DNA of 64,000 nt from Rhizobium ecuadorense (GTDB lineage Bacteria; Pseudomonadota; Alphaproteobacteria; Rhizobiales; Rhizobiaceae). The notes beneath the pieces are model-generated. The model saw only the letters and a list, made by a program, of their open reading frames with translations, did no database searches and was not told the origin of the DNA. The position numbers and the translations under genes are program-made. The DNA lies in contig NZ_LFIO01000023.1 of NCBI RefSeq assembly GCF_001187535.1, positions 146,547 to 210,546 of the forward strand. Reading direction: 5' to 3'. Within the stretch, counting starts at the first letter, position 1; each line of letters opens with the position of its first letter. Positions 19,343 through 27,353 of this stretch are shown one piece after another.

Positions 19343-20241
19343 TGGCCAAACGCCTCGACAGCGCCGGCCTCACCTTTCGGCAGGATTATTTCGGCGACCC
19401 GGTCGGCTGGGCGGCCTTGGTCCGCCTGCTCCAGGATATTTTCGGCATCGATATCGGCCCGCTGCAGCAGCTCGGCGGCCCCGACCCCAGCAGCATGCCG
19501 TTCGGCTGGTTCGATGCCGAGGGGGGACTTGCGGCCAATCTCTCGGCTTTTGCGCTGCCTTTCGTCCTCAACGGCCGGATCGTCCATGCCGCCGGGCTGC
19601 AATCGGGCGCCGTGCGGCCGGCATGGCGCGGGCGCGGGCTCTACCGCGACCTCACGGTGAAGGCGCTCGACTGGTGCGAGCGGCAGGGTTTTGAAGCCGT
19701 CATTCTCTATACCGATAAACCGTCGCTCTACGAGCCCTACGGTTTTCGGGTCATACCGCAGCATCGATATGAGGGAGCGGCACCAGACCCCTCGATTTTT
19801 TCAGGACCCGCCCGGCTGCTTGCGCCGACCGATGCTGACGATCTTGCCCTGCTGCAATCGCTGCTGCAAGCGCGAACCCCGGTTTCGACGTCGCTCTCGG
19901 TCACCGTCAATGCGGCGATGTTTCTCATCAACACCCAGCTCGATCCCGATGTCCGCGTCAGCTTCCTGGAAGACCGGCAGGCTGCGATCGCCTGGAAGAT
20001 GGATCAGGCCGGCCGCTTCCGCCTTCTCGATGTCGTGGCGGCGGAGATCCCGTCGCTAGCCGCGATCCTCGGCGGGCTCGACATCGCCGCCGCCGCCGTC
20101 GAGGTGCTTTTCCGTCCCGACAAGCTCGGCTGGGCGGGAACTCCGCAGCCGGTGGAAAGCGGCACCGTGTTGATGCTGCGCGGGCTCGGCGATGAGGCCC
20201 CGCATTTTCCGGCGATGCTGTCGCCGATGGCGGATTTCTAA
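19342..20241 (+). CDS. GNAT family N-acetyltransferase
   Basis: A 299-residue protein whose N-terminal 150 residues form a GNAT domain: AAGLQSGAVRPAWRGRGLYRDLTVKAL holds the acetyl-CoA pyrophosphate loop, followed by VILYTDKPSLYEPYGFRVI. The C-terminal half (from about 155) is a second, less clear domain resembling Eis-like sterol-carrier-type tails. It is translationally coupled to dut (ATG 19342, or GTG 19339). The acceptor substrate is unknown. The TAA stop is supplied by the repeat at 20239. Confidence 0.85.
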   Translation: MAKRLDSAGLTFRQDYFGDPVGWAALVRLLQDIFGIDIGPLQQLGGPDPSSMPFGWFDAEGGLAANLSAFALPFVLNGRIVHAAGLQSGAVRPAWRGRGLYRDLTVKALDWCERQGFEAVILYTDKPSLYEPYGFRVIPQHRYEGAAPDPSIFSGPARLLAPTDADDLALLQSLLQARTPVSTSLSVTVNAAMFLINTQLDPDVRVSFLEDRQAAIAWKMDQAGRFRLLDVVAAEIPSLAAILGGLDIAAAAVEVLFRPDKLGWAGTPQPVESGTVLMLRGLGDEAPHFPAMLSPMADF

Positions 20242-20299
20242 AGCTCTTTGTTTTGATGCATGTCGTTGGGAATCGCTGCACACTTCCGGGCGACATGCA
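20239..20299. repeat. RIME-like palindromic element (short form)
   Basis: TAAAGCTCTTTG opening, GCATGTCG near 20260 and CGACATGC near 20290 as the inverted pair, with GCTGCACACTTCCGG inside. It is the same family as 12237 and 13878. The first three bases are the stop codon of the GNAT gene. Confidence 0.7.
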
Positions 20300-20313
20300 C
20301 TCGTTCGCCGAGT

Positions 20314-20790
20314 TTACTTTTTCCGAGACAGCGGCGGCAGGCGGCGTTTGACGGGCGAGGCTTTGATCATCGCGGTGTTGGTTTCCGCCCGTTCGGCGAC
20401 CTTGTCGAGTAGGCCGTCGAGCTCCGCCATCGAGCGGATGACCAGGCGGGCGATAAAACAATCCTCGCCGGTCACCTTGTCGCATTCGACGATTTCGGGA
20501 ATCTCCTGGATGAGCCGCTCGACGAAATGCAACTGCCCGGGCAGCGGCCGCACACGGACGATCGCCTGCAGGGGATAGCCGACGGCGGCGGGGTCGAGAT
20601 CGATGGTGAAGGCCTTGATGACGCCGCGCTCCTCCAGCCGCCTCAGACGCTCGGCCGCACTTGGCGAGGAAAGCCCCACCTGCTGCGCCAGCTCCTTCAG
20701 CGAGATACGGGCATTGCCGGCCAGCGCTCCCAGGATGGCCTGATCGGTTTCGTCGAGCGACTGCACATCGTTAGCCATGGCGTCCGTCAT
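20314..20790 (-). CDS. Lrp/AsnC family transcriptional regulator
   Basis: A 158-residue protein with HTH (ARISLKELAQQVGLSSPSAAERLRRLEERGVI, about 28-60) and an RAM effector domain ending in TAMIKASPVKRRLPPLSRKK. It is divergent from an EamA-type exporter gene across about 100 bases, a common pairing in which the Lrp protein controls amino-acid or metabolite export. Confidence 0.92.
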   Translation of the reverse strand: MTDAMANDVQSLDETDQAILGALAGNARISLKELAQQVGLSSPSAAERLRRLEERGVIKAFTIDLDPAAVGYPLQAIVRVRPLPGQLHFVERLIQEIPEIVECDKVTGEDCFIARLVIRSMAELDGLLDKVAERAETNTAMIKASPVKRRLPPLSRKK

Positions 20791-20890
20791 TCCTCACATG
20801 ATTAGGCAAATTTGATAATCTTCCTTCCTATTCTTATATAAAATCGGTCACAGCCGCAATATTATGACGCCATCGAAAACGGAGGCGATC

Positions 20891-21793
20891 ATGAGCGGCG
20901 ACATCAAAAGAGGCACGGCGGAGATGACGGCAGCGATGCTGATCTCGGGGACGATCGGCTGGTTCGTCGTCATGTCGGGCCAGCCGGTCAGCGGCGTGGT
21001 TTTCTGGCGCTGCCTGTTCGGCGCGCTGACCCTGCTCGTCATCTGCGGCGCCCTCGGGCTGCTGCGGCCCGGCATCCTGACGCTGCGCACCTTCGGCATC
21101 GCCGTCTTCGGCGGCATCGCCATCGTGTTGAACTGGCTGCTGCTGTTTGCCTCCTACTCGCATGCGACGATCTCGATCGCCACGACCGTCTACAACACCC
21201 AGCCCTTCATGCTGCTGGTGCTCGGCGCGCTGTTTCTCGGCGAGAAGATCACCGCGACCAAGCTGTTCTGGCTGGTGCTCGCCTTTGCCGGCATGATGGC
21301 GATCGTCCAGGCGAAACCGGGCGGGAGCGGCGATACATCAGAGGGCTACGGCCTCGGCATCCTGATGGCGCTGGGCGCGGCCTTTTTCTATGCGCTGGCA
21401 GCGCTTGCCGCGAAATGGCTGAAAGGCACGCCGCCGCATCTGATCGCGCTGATCCAGGTCGCGACCGGCATGCTGATGCTGGCGCCGATGACCGATTTTT
21501 CGCATCCGCCCGTGGATCTCGGGACATGGGCGATCCTTGTTACCGTCGGCGTCGTCCATACCGGGCTGATGTATGTGCTGCTCTACGGCGCCATCCAGAG
21601 GCTGCCGACGCATCTGACCGGCGCGCTGTCCTTCCTCTATCCGATCGCGGCGATCCTCGTCGACCGGCTGGCTTTCGGCCACGCGCTGCAGCCGCTGCAG
21701 ATCGCGGGCGCCGCAATCATCCTCATTGCCGCCGCCGGCATGAACCTCGGCTGGAGCCCGAGATGGCTGCGGCCGCGGGCGCTCCAGAGCTGA
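20891..21793 (+). CDS. EamA/DMT family transporter
   Basis: A 300-residue inner-membrane protein with ten hydrophobic segments arranged as two EamA repeats (about 10-140 and 155-290). YNTQPFMLLVLGALFLGEKIT in the first repeat and FLYPIAAILVDRLAFG in the second are typical drug/metabolite exporter elements. The start at 20891 is chosen because ACGGAGG lies seven bases upstream; ATG 20864 lacks a site. Probably controlled by the divergent Lrp gene. Confidence 0.9.
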   Translation: MSGDIKRGTAEMTAAMLISGTIGWFVVMSGQPVSGVVFWRCLFGALTLLVICGALGLLRPGILTLRTFGIAVFGGIAIVLNWLLLFASYSHATISIATTVYNTQPFMLLVLGALFLGEKITATKLFWLVLAFAGMMAIVQAKPGGSGDTSEGYGLGILMALGAAFFYALAALAAKWLKGTPPHLIALIQVATGMLMLAPMTDFSHPPVDLGTWAILVTVGVVHTGLMYVLLYGAIQRLPTHLTGALSFLYPIAAILVDRLAFGHALQPLQIAGAAIILIAAAGMNLGWSPRWLRPRALQS

Positions 21794-21839
21794 AGCCGAC
21801 GTGCCGGGGGCACGCCGGTTTGCCGACCTTATCTCCGTG

Positions 21840-22358
21840 TCACCTCTGGGGGCGCGTCGTCTCGAACAGGAACCAGGTGCGGCGCTCGGACTCGTCGATC
21901 CAGTTCTCGATCAGGCTGGCGGTGGCGACATCATTGTGCTTGTCGCAGAGATCGTGCACCTCGCGCAGCAGCGAAACCAGCTGGCCATTGTTCTCGCGCA
22001 GCTCCGACAGCATGTCCTCGGCCGTGACGAAATCGGCGTCATTGTCGGCAATGCGCTGCTGGCGGGCGATCTGGCCGACGGAGCGCAGCGTCACGCCGCC
22101 GATCTTGCGGGCGCGCTCGGCGATGTCGTCGGTCATGGCGAAGATCTGCTCTGCCTGTTCGTCGAGCAGCAGGTGGTAGTCGCGAAAATGCGGGCCGGAC
22201 ATGTGCCAGTGGAAGTTCTTGGTTTTCACATAAAGCGCGAAGACATCGGCAAGCAACGCGGTCAGCGCCGCCGAAATATCGGTGACGGCGTTGGTCGGCA
22301 GGGTGGACGGCGTCTTGAGCGGCTGGAGCCTGCGGGTTTCGGCTGAGGTCGGGGACAT
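21840..22358 (-). CDS. dps: Dps family DNA-protecting ferritin
   Basis: A 172-residue four-helix protein. KTKNFHWHMSGPHFRDYHLLLDEQAEQIF holds the ferroxidase-site residues (His, His, Asp, Glu) of Dps miniferritins, which store iron with hydrogen peroxide and shield DNA. The start at 22358 has AAGGAGAG immediately upstream; the frame stays open to 22589 but that part has no Dps similarity. The 233-base gap before the LysE gene presumably carries its promoter; no OxyR site was recognised. Confidence 0.95.
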   Translation of the reverse strand: MSPTSAETRRLQPLKTPSTLPTNAVTDISAALTALLADVFALYVKTKNFHWHMSGPHFRDYHLLLDEQAEQIFAMTDDIAERARKIGGVTLRSVGQIARQQRIADNDADFVTAEDMLSELRENNGQLVSLLREVHDLCDKHNDVATASLIENWIDESERRTWFLFETTRPQR

Positions 22359-22591
22359 CAATTCTCTCCTTGGTGAGGAAATCTCGAGAGCGCCGCGCGC
22401 CTTTTCGAGAGGCGCAAAGGGTGCGGATGGCGCGCGTGCAGAGAGAGAACTAGCAAGGCCGGATCGCTTTCCAAGTGGATCATGGTGCCGCAGACCTATT
22501 CCTGATGGTGATACACCGATCAGCGCCAAAGCATTGATGAGGCCGCAACACACGCCTATAGAGAGGCCACCCAATCTCATGGATATCAAAG

Positions 22592-23209
22592 ATGAGCCTT
22601 ACCGCCCTGATCGCCTATGCCGGAGCGCTGTTCATCGCCGCCGCCATCCCCGGGCCGGGGATTACCGCGATCGTCGCCCGCGCGCTCGGCTCGAATTTCC
22701 GTGAGACCTTTTTCATGGGCCTCGGCCTGGTGCTCGGCGACATGACCTATCTCACCGCCGTCATCCTCGGCCTGGCCTTCGTGGCGCAGACCTTCACCGA
22801 GGTGTTCATCGCCATCAAGATCGCCGGCGCCCTCTATCTCGGCTATATCGCCTGGAAACTCTGGACGGCGGGGCTGCTGCCGCAGGATATCGCGGCGAAG
22901 AAATCCAGCAATATCGGCCTGTCCTTCCTCTCCGGCCTGCTGGTGACGCTCGGCAATCCGAAGACGATGCTGTTTTATGTCGCGCTGGCACCGACGCTGA
23001 TCGATATCGGTCATATCAGCTTGCGCGACTACGCGATGCTGCTTGCGGTGACCTTCGTGGTGCTGATCGTCGTGCTGGTGCCCTATATGCTGCTGGCCTC
23101 GCGGGCCCGGACGATGCTGAAAAAGCCGCGCGCCCTGCAGGCGCTGAATAGGGTGGCGGCCGGCATCCTGGCCGGCACGGCGGCCTTCATCGCCACGCGG
23201 GCGGCCTGA
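22592..23209 (+). CDS. LysE family translocator
   Basis: A 205-residue membrane protein with six hydrophobic segments and the LysE/RhtB signature AAAIPGPGITAIVARALGS near residues 16-34; GNPKTMLFYVALAPTL lies centrally. Members export amino acids or homoserine lactones from the cytoplasm. No regulator is adjacent, and substrate specificity cannot be given. Confidence 0.9.
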   Translation: MSLTALIAYAGALFIAAAIPGPGITAIVARALGSNFRETFFMGLGLVLGDMTYLTAVILGLAFVAQTFTEVFIAIKIAGALYLGYIAWKLWTAGLLPQDIAAKKSSNIGLSFLSGLLVTLGNPKTMLFYVALAPTLIDIGHISLRDYAMLLAVTFVVLIVVLVPYMLLASRARTMLKKPRALQALNRVAAGILAGTAAFIATRAA

Positions 23210-23353
23210 AATAAACATCCGGCAAGAAACGGTTTTCAAAGCTTTTTTTCTCCGCGCCCCGCTCTCCCGGCATGAACGCGGTCTAGCCTCTTCAGGCCTT
23301 TGACCCTATTCTCCTCCTCGATTTCAGAAGCAGAATTTCAAAGGGAGGCACTC

Positions 23354-24316
23354 ATGTCGCACAAGCCCGGCCGCGGCCGCATCTATTCCTCGATCACCGA
23401 GACCATCGGCAACACGCCGCTCGTGCGCTTCGACAAGCTGGCGCGGGAAAAGGGCGTGGTGGCGAACCTGATCGGCAAGCTCGAATTCTTCAACCCGATC
23501 GCCTCGGTCAAGGACCGCATCGGCGTAGCGATGATCGAAAGCCTGGAAGCGCAGGGCAAGATCACCCCGGGCAAGACGGTGCTGATCGAGCCGACCTCCG
23601 GCAACACCGGCATCGCGCTCGCCTTTGCCGCCGCCGCCAAGGGTTACCGGCTGATCCTCACCATGCCGGAAACCATGTCGGTCGAGCGCCGCAAGATGCT
23701 GGCGCTGCTCGGCGCCGAGCTGGTGCTGACCGAGGGACCGAAGGGCATGAAGGGCGCCATCGCCAAGGCCGAGGAGCTGGCGGCATCGCTGCCAGACGCC
23801 ATCATTCCGCAGCAGTTCGAAAACCCGGCCAATCCGGAAATCCACCGTAAGACGACGGCCGAGGAAATCTGGAACGACACCGACGGCACCGTCGACATCC
23901 TCGTCTCCGGCATCGGCACCGGCGGCACGATCACCGGCGTCGGCCAGGTGCTGAAGAGCCACAAACCCGAAATCCAGATCATCGCCGTCGAGCCCGCCGA
24001 TTCACCGATCCTCTCCGGCGGCAATCCCGGCCCGCACAAAATCCAGGGCATCGGCGCCGGCTTCGCCCCCAAAATCCTCGATACCGGCATCTACGACGAA
24101 GTGGTGACCGTCACCAATGACGAGGCCTTCGAACAGGCGCGCCTCATCGCAAGGCTCGAAGGCGTGCCGGTCGGCATCTCCTCGGGCGCGGCACTGGCCG
24201 CCGCCATCAAGGTCGGCAGCAGACCGGAGAATGCGGGGAAGAATATCGTCGTGATCATTCCGTCCTTCGCCGAGCGTTATCTCTCGACGGCATTGTTTGA
24301 GGGGCTGGGGAGCTGA
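23354..24316 (+). CDS. cysK: Cysteine synthase A
   Basis: A 320-residue fold-type II PLP enzyme. Lys53 in [11 protein letters not shown] binds [16 protein letters not shown] is the substrate loop, [12 protein letters not shown] the phosphate-binding loop, and [10 protein letters not shown] lies near the end. It makes L-cysteine from O-acetylserine and sulfide. The start at 23354 has AAGGGAGG upstream; the open frame from 23300 is discounted. A strong terminator follows at 24364. It is the last core gene before the comM-linked island. Confidence 0.96.
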   Translation: MSHKPGRGRIYSSITETIGNTPLVRFDKLAREKGVVANLIGKLEFFNPIASVKDRIGVAMIESLEAQGKITPGKTVLIEPTSGNTGIALAFAAAAKGYRLILTMPETMSVERRKMLALLGAELVLTEGPKGMKGAIAKAEELAASLPDAIIPQQFENPANPEIHRKTTAEEIWNDTDGTVDILVSGIGTGGTITGVGQVLKSHKPEIQIIAVEPADSPILSGGNPGPHKIQGIGAGFAPKILDTGIYDEVVTVTNDEAFEQARLIARLEGVPVGISSGAALAAAIKVGSRPENAGKNIVVIIPSFAERYLSTALFEGLGS

Positions 24317-24363
24317 GATTGGCTTTGGCGGGTGGCTTTCCGGTTATTTTTCTGCAGAGCATC

Positions 24364-24390
24364 GGGGCGCTTTCGGCGCCCCTTCGTTTT
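24364..24390 (+). terminator. Rho-independent terminator of cysK
   Basis: GGGGCGC and GCGCCCC form a 7-bp GC stem with a 5-base loop, followed by TTCGTTTT. It lies 47 bases after the cysK stop. Confidence 0.85.
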
Positions 24391-24457
24391 ACGCCGTTAC
24401 CTGCATCCAAAGCCACAGAGTCTCCAATCGCAGTCGGATGAAAAGTTCCGTGGCAGG

Positions 24458-24561
24458 TCAAGTTCGGCGGCCGAAAGCGGCGGCAGGATCGACGGCAGCC
24501 GCGACGCCAGCATCGACTTGCCGGAGCCGGGCGGGCCGACCATCAGACAATTATGACCACC
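24458..24561 (-). pseudogene. comM: comM remnant, Walker A region
   Basis: About 100 bases are close to the intact comM at 31206-31311 but differ at scattered positions. On the minus strand they encode [17 protein letters not shown] followed by a [17 protein letters not shown] stretch, i.e. comM residues of about 209-241 including the Walker A motif. Similarity stops on the cysK side after about TCAAG, where a few bases are missing, and on the other side exactly at the core ATTATGACCACC. It is the distal half of a second comM copy split by the island. Confidence 0.85.
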
Positions 24562-24850
24562 CTGGCGAAGAAGGCTTCCGCCATCTCCGCAGTGCGTACG
24601 TTCCCCATGAAAGCACGCATCGAGGAAACAGTGGTGAACGGGTCGGGTGAAGCTCCTTTCGAGCGGCAAGCGTTTCCTCGCTGGAAGCTGTCTTCACCTG
24701 TGTGCATATGTCATCGTCTTCGTCCTCACATCGCTTAACGAGCACGATCCGGTCACTTCGAGCCCGCGCAAGAACCATTATTTTATGAGAAAATGGTATA
24801 TTGGCATTCGCCAGCTCAAATATTTCCCAAGTTACAACATCCATAACCAT
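24551..24850 (-). CDS. Doubtful 99-codon ORF at island edge
   Basis: It begins 35 bases inside the end of the zinc-ribbon gene, in another frame, and its stop TAA lies in the left comM core repeat. The N-terminal half ([34 protein letters not shown]) looks like globular sequence; the acidic [10 protein letters not shown] stretch and the tail do not resemble any family known to me. It may be the end of an island gene cut by integration, or chance. Confidence 0.2.
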   Translation of the reverse strand: MVMDVVTWEIFELANANIPFSHKIMVLARARSDRIVLVKRCEDEDDDICTQVKTASSEETLAARKELHPTRSPLFPRCVLSWGTYALRRWRKPSSPGWS

Positions 24851-25322
24851 TAGTCATATAATTAAGCGGCTTGTCAGATACAGTATTGCAGTTAGTACAA
24901 GATATTGTTCTATGCTCATTTCTAATCAATTTGTTTCCAAGTAATGTATGAACGATAAATGATCGAGAATGATTTCCGTATTTCATTGCTGTATAAACAA
25001 AATCAGAAAACTCTAACCGTTTTCCGCAGTTTCCACAGTCGTGCAGCTCTAGGTAAAATTCCTCATTATTTAGAATACCCGGCCGCAGATCAAGCATCAA
25101 TTCGATTTTTTTGAGATCGAAAACGTCTGATTTCGTAAACCTATCAGCCCTGAAATTCGAAAGCAAAAGTGCAAATTCCTCCGGAAGAACAGTCGAAACC
25201 TTGTCGTAATCTAAAGATTTGTTCTTCTTTCCATAGGAACTAATGCTCGGAATATTGGGTTTGTTGCTATCAACCGCTTTTTCATTGGTCGAGCTATCGT
25301 TTGCTGATTTGTCCTCGGTCAT
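24816..25322 (-). CDS. Orphan zinc-ribbon protein
   Basis: A 168-residue protein of unknown family, strongly AT-rich compared with the flanking genome. The first 40 residues are polar and probably disordered; CGNCGK (Cys96, Cys99) and CTNCN (Cys142, Cys145) form a likely zinc ribbon, with a further Cys pair at 162-163. The ATG at 25322 has AAAGGG at the right distance; ATG 25343 has none. The three nuclease-like genes of the island are on the same strand but separated by a 770-base non-coding stretch. A nucleic-acid-binding role is only a guess. Confidence 0.65.
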   Translation of the reverse strand: MTEDKSANDSSTNEKAVDSNKPNIPSISSYGKKNKSLDYDKVSTVLPEEFALLLSNFRADRFTKSDVFDLKKIELMLDLRPGILNNEEFYLELHDCGNCGKRLEFSDFVYTAMKYGNHSRSFIVHTLLGNKLIRNEHRTISCTNCNTVSDKPLNYMTNGYGCCNLGNI

Positions 25323-25578
25323 GGCGCACCCTTTTAGAGACATTCATGTCGTTTTTACAATTTAGAATATTGTCATAAATAGAAAATTTATTCAACTGCT
25401 CGTACTCATTGGCAAGAATTTTGTGCGGTGTCGAAACTATACAGTCGCCGGCAAGAGTTAAGCCTCAGAGTGCTGAGCAGCCTATAGGAGATGTGTGCTC
25501 TGCCGCGGAAACTAATTCTCGGACCGGCTGCTGCCCGGAAGCTCTAATGCTCCCAAAAGCGGACTGTTTACGGGCGCT

Positions 25579-25761
25579 TTACCAGCTCGCACCTGGTTCG
25601 ATTAGGAGCGCGGAATTGGAACATTTTACGAGGTGGTGGAGACGGTGCACTTCCCGGAAAAGCGCGAGGAGGCGGTGCATATAATCGAGAAGCTGAATTT
25701 CTCGCTTCTTCTCTCGCTCCGTACCCTCGAGTTTCGGGTAATACGTGATGACCTGTGTCAC
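25579..25761 (-). pseudogene. Possible gene remnant
   Basis: A 60-codon frame starting GTG (VTQVITYYPKLEGTERE) with a charged, helical pattern (REIQLLDYMHRLLALFREVH). It has no convincing ribosome site and is preceded in frame by a TAA about 30 bases upstream. The pattern looks like genuine protein sequence, not chance, but no family was recognised. It may be a fragment of a degraded island gene. Confidence 0.25.
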
Positions 25762-25782
25762 GTCGTCGTAGTCGATTTTGCG

Positions 25783-25819
25783 GCATTATGGAGCAGTTGC
25801 CGCACTTGCTCCATAATGC
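25783..25819. repeat. 13-bp perfect inverted repeat in island
   Basis: GCATTATGGAGCA and TGCTCCATAATGC flank an 11-base centre (GTTGCCGCACT). It lies in the non-coding part of the island, just upstream of the possible remnant on the minus strand. It could be an operator, a recombination site or a hairpin; no T run follows. Confidence 0.7.
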
Positions 25820-26000
25820 TGCAATACTCTGCGGAGTACATTCTCACGATCATTATCGTCAATCAGAAGAGACCTTCCTCATCGCTCTCGATCTTGGAGA
25901 CCGCCATGCGCTTCTGGGCTTCTGGTGATTATGCCACTTTTTAGGTGATCATGTCTTCCATGACGGCAAATGGGATGAAAGGTAGCTGGATGCAGACTAA

Positions 26001-26042
26001 ATTAATGTATCACAACATTTGCAGCTTATGACATCCTGGCGG
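26001..26042. other. Internal attachment-site-like sequence
   Basis: ATTAATGTATCACAAC is followed after exactly 8 bases by CTTATGACATCCTGGCGG. The right island boundary has ATTAATGTAGCACAAC, 8 bases, then ATTATGGCCGCCGGCGG; the left boundary core reads ATTATGACCACCCTGGCG. The same arm, spacing and core-like sequence suggest a junction between two integrated elements. Confidence 0.55.
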
Positions 26043-26110
26043 ACATCGCGGTTCGCTCGGCACGCAATGCCAAGGTGCACATCGTCACGTACTGATACCT
26101 GACGCCGTCA

Positions 26111-27316
26111 TTATCCCAGGTCACGCCAGTAGGCATAGTTGAAAACGGCATCAAGTTCTGCAAAGCTGCTTAGCCCCAAGTCCCTACGGACTTTGGCAGC
26201 TTCGGCGCAGAATAGGGCATAAGCCTCGCCATTAGTGTTTCGCTTTGTTGGCAGTTCGGGAAAAGTACTTATTCCGGCCAGCCCCATGCCCGAAACAGAG
26301 TTTCGGTTCATGACAGCGTATCGTTTGTCGTCAAGCAGGTGCAATATCTCCGTAATGACATTCGTGCCGGCGCGATCGACAGCCTCAAAACTGGTTATCA
26401 GGTGGTCGAATAGGACCGCGGAGTTACTGTCTTTGAGTTTGAATAGAGATCGAACTCCTTCTCTAAACCCCTCGCGCGAGAGGGCCACGATGGTCTTACC
26501 TCTTTGAAGACCACCGGAATGCATAGTCGAGATGAGTCGCTCGTACTGATCGAGAAATTTCTGGGACGTCATTCGTCGTTCTGAAGCGAGGCCCTTGAGT
26601 ATTTTTAGGCCCTCACTGCGATTAGTCGCTCTGCGGTGCACTGCGCTTGCGAAACCCTCATCGGAGGCATCCGCCTTCATTTCTGCAAGTATTTTGGAAA
26701 GCGTTTCTAATCCACCGCTGGGGCTTACGGCGGCGCGTTCTGCCCGCCGACGCGCCATCGCCATTTGTCGGGAATAGATGGCATGGCGTCGCGCGTATTC
26801 CGCGACAATTTCGTCCGTCGCCTCGACAATTTCGCAATCGTCTAAAAGTACATTTATCCAGCCTTCGATCTGTCTGCCCAACTCTTTTGCGCCGCTATCG
26901 AAAGCAACTGAGAGTTCATGGTTAGTGGCGAGTCCTCCACTGGTCATGTTCGCGGAACCCACTATCGCATTAGCTCCGCCGGAACCCTCAAAAAGGTAGA
27001 GCTTTGGATGGAAGGTAGATTTTCTTTCCAGATTGCCGATATAAACCTTAACATTACCGTGGTTCTTCAGTTTCAGAAGCTTCTCTATAACCGTCGGCTC
27101 GCTTTGGTAGAAGTCGATGCCAATCACGAAGACAGCGCTCATTCCCTTGTCGATACGGCTCCGCAAGTCGGCAGCAAAACGGGAGAAGCCGCTCTCCTTC
27201 GCGAATGCCACCATGCAAGTAAAGCGCTTTGCGTCCTTGAGGCGTGTCTTGATCTCACTTCCATGGTTGTGTGTCTCGTTCCAAAGAAGAGTTGGGTGCG
27301 TAGCAGAAATAGGCAT
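26111..27316 (-). CDS. Phospholipase D-like domain protein (predicted nuclease)
   Basis: A 401-residue protein. The N-terminal 140 residues carry one PLD-type site: FHPKLYLFE (His103, Lys105) followed by VGSANMTSGGL (Ser121, Asn123) and NHELSV. Single-site PLD proteins such as BfiI- and Nuc-like nucleases dimerise to complete the active site. Residues of about 150-400 are helical and end in DLGLSSFAELDAVFNYAYW; no further domain was recognised. The gene lies 37 bases downstream of the PIN-like gene on the same strand, so the two are probably co-transcribed. The likely role is cleavage of foreign or host nucleic acid. Confidence 0.75.
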   Translation of the reverse strand: MPISATHPTLLWNETHNHGSEIKTRLKDAKRFTCMVAFAKESGFSRFAADLRSRIDKGMSAVFVIGIDFYQSEPTVIEKLLKLKNHGNVKVYIGNLERKSTFHPKLYLFEGSGGANAIVGSANMTSGGLATNHELSVAFDSGAKELGRQIEGWINVLLDDCEIVEATDEIVAEYARRHAIYSRQMAMARRRAERAAVSPSGGLETLSKILAEMKADASDEGFASAVHRRATNRSEGLKILKGLASERRMTSQKFLDQYERLISTMHSGGLQRGKTIVALSREGFREGVRSLFKLKDSNSAVLFDHLITSFEAVDRAGTNVITEILHLLDDKRYAVMNRNSVSGMGLAGISTFPELPTKRNTNGEAYALFCAEAAKVRRDLGLSSFAELDAVFNYAYWRDLG

Positions 27317-27353
27317 CAGAGGGCGATCAAAACATCAGTTAATACAGCACATG

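Larger units (their letters stand above)
25345..26110. other. Mostly non-coding island segment
   Basis: About 770 bases between the zinc-ribbon and phospholipase D-like genes. It contains an AT-rich stretch at 25350-25400 that could be the promoter of the zinc-ribbon gene, a short possible gene remnant at 25579-25761, a 13-bp inverted repeat at 25783-25819 and an att-like site at 26001-26042. The plus frame just after that site encodes AAYDILADIAVRSARNAKVH and stops at TGA 26091, and may be the tail of a lost gene. Confidence 0.5.

Noticed and set aside
24397..24669. 90-codon minus-strand ORF with a P-loop motif
   Set aside because: The Walker A motif comes from the comM remnant; the rest is unrelated sequence from cysK flank and island, so it is not a real ATPase gene.
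26025..26093. Plus-strand frame encoding AAYDILADIAVRSARNAKVH then stop
   Set aside because: It could be the tail of a lost gene, but it is only about 20 codons and overlaps the att-like core, so it is not listed as a gene.
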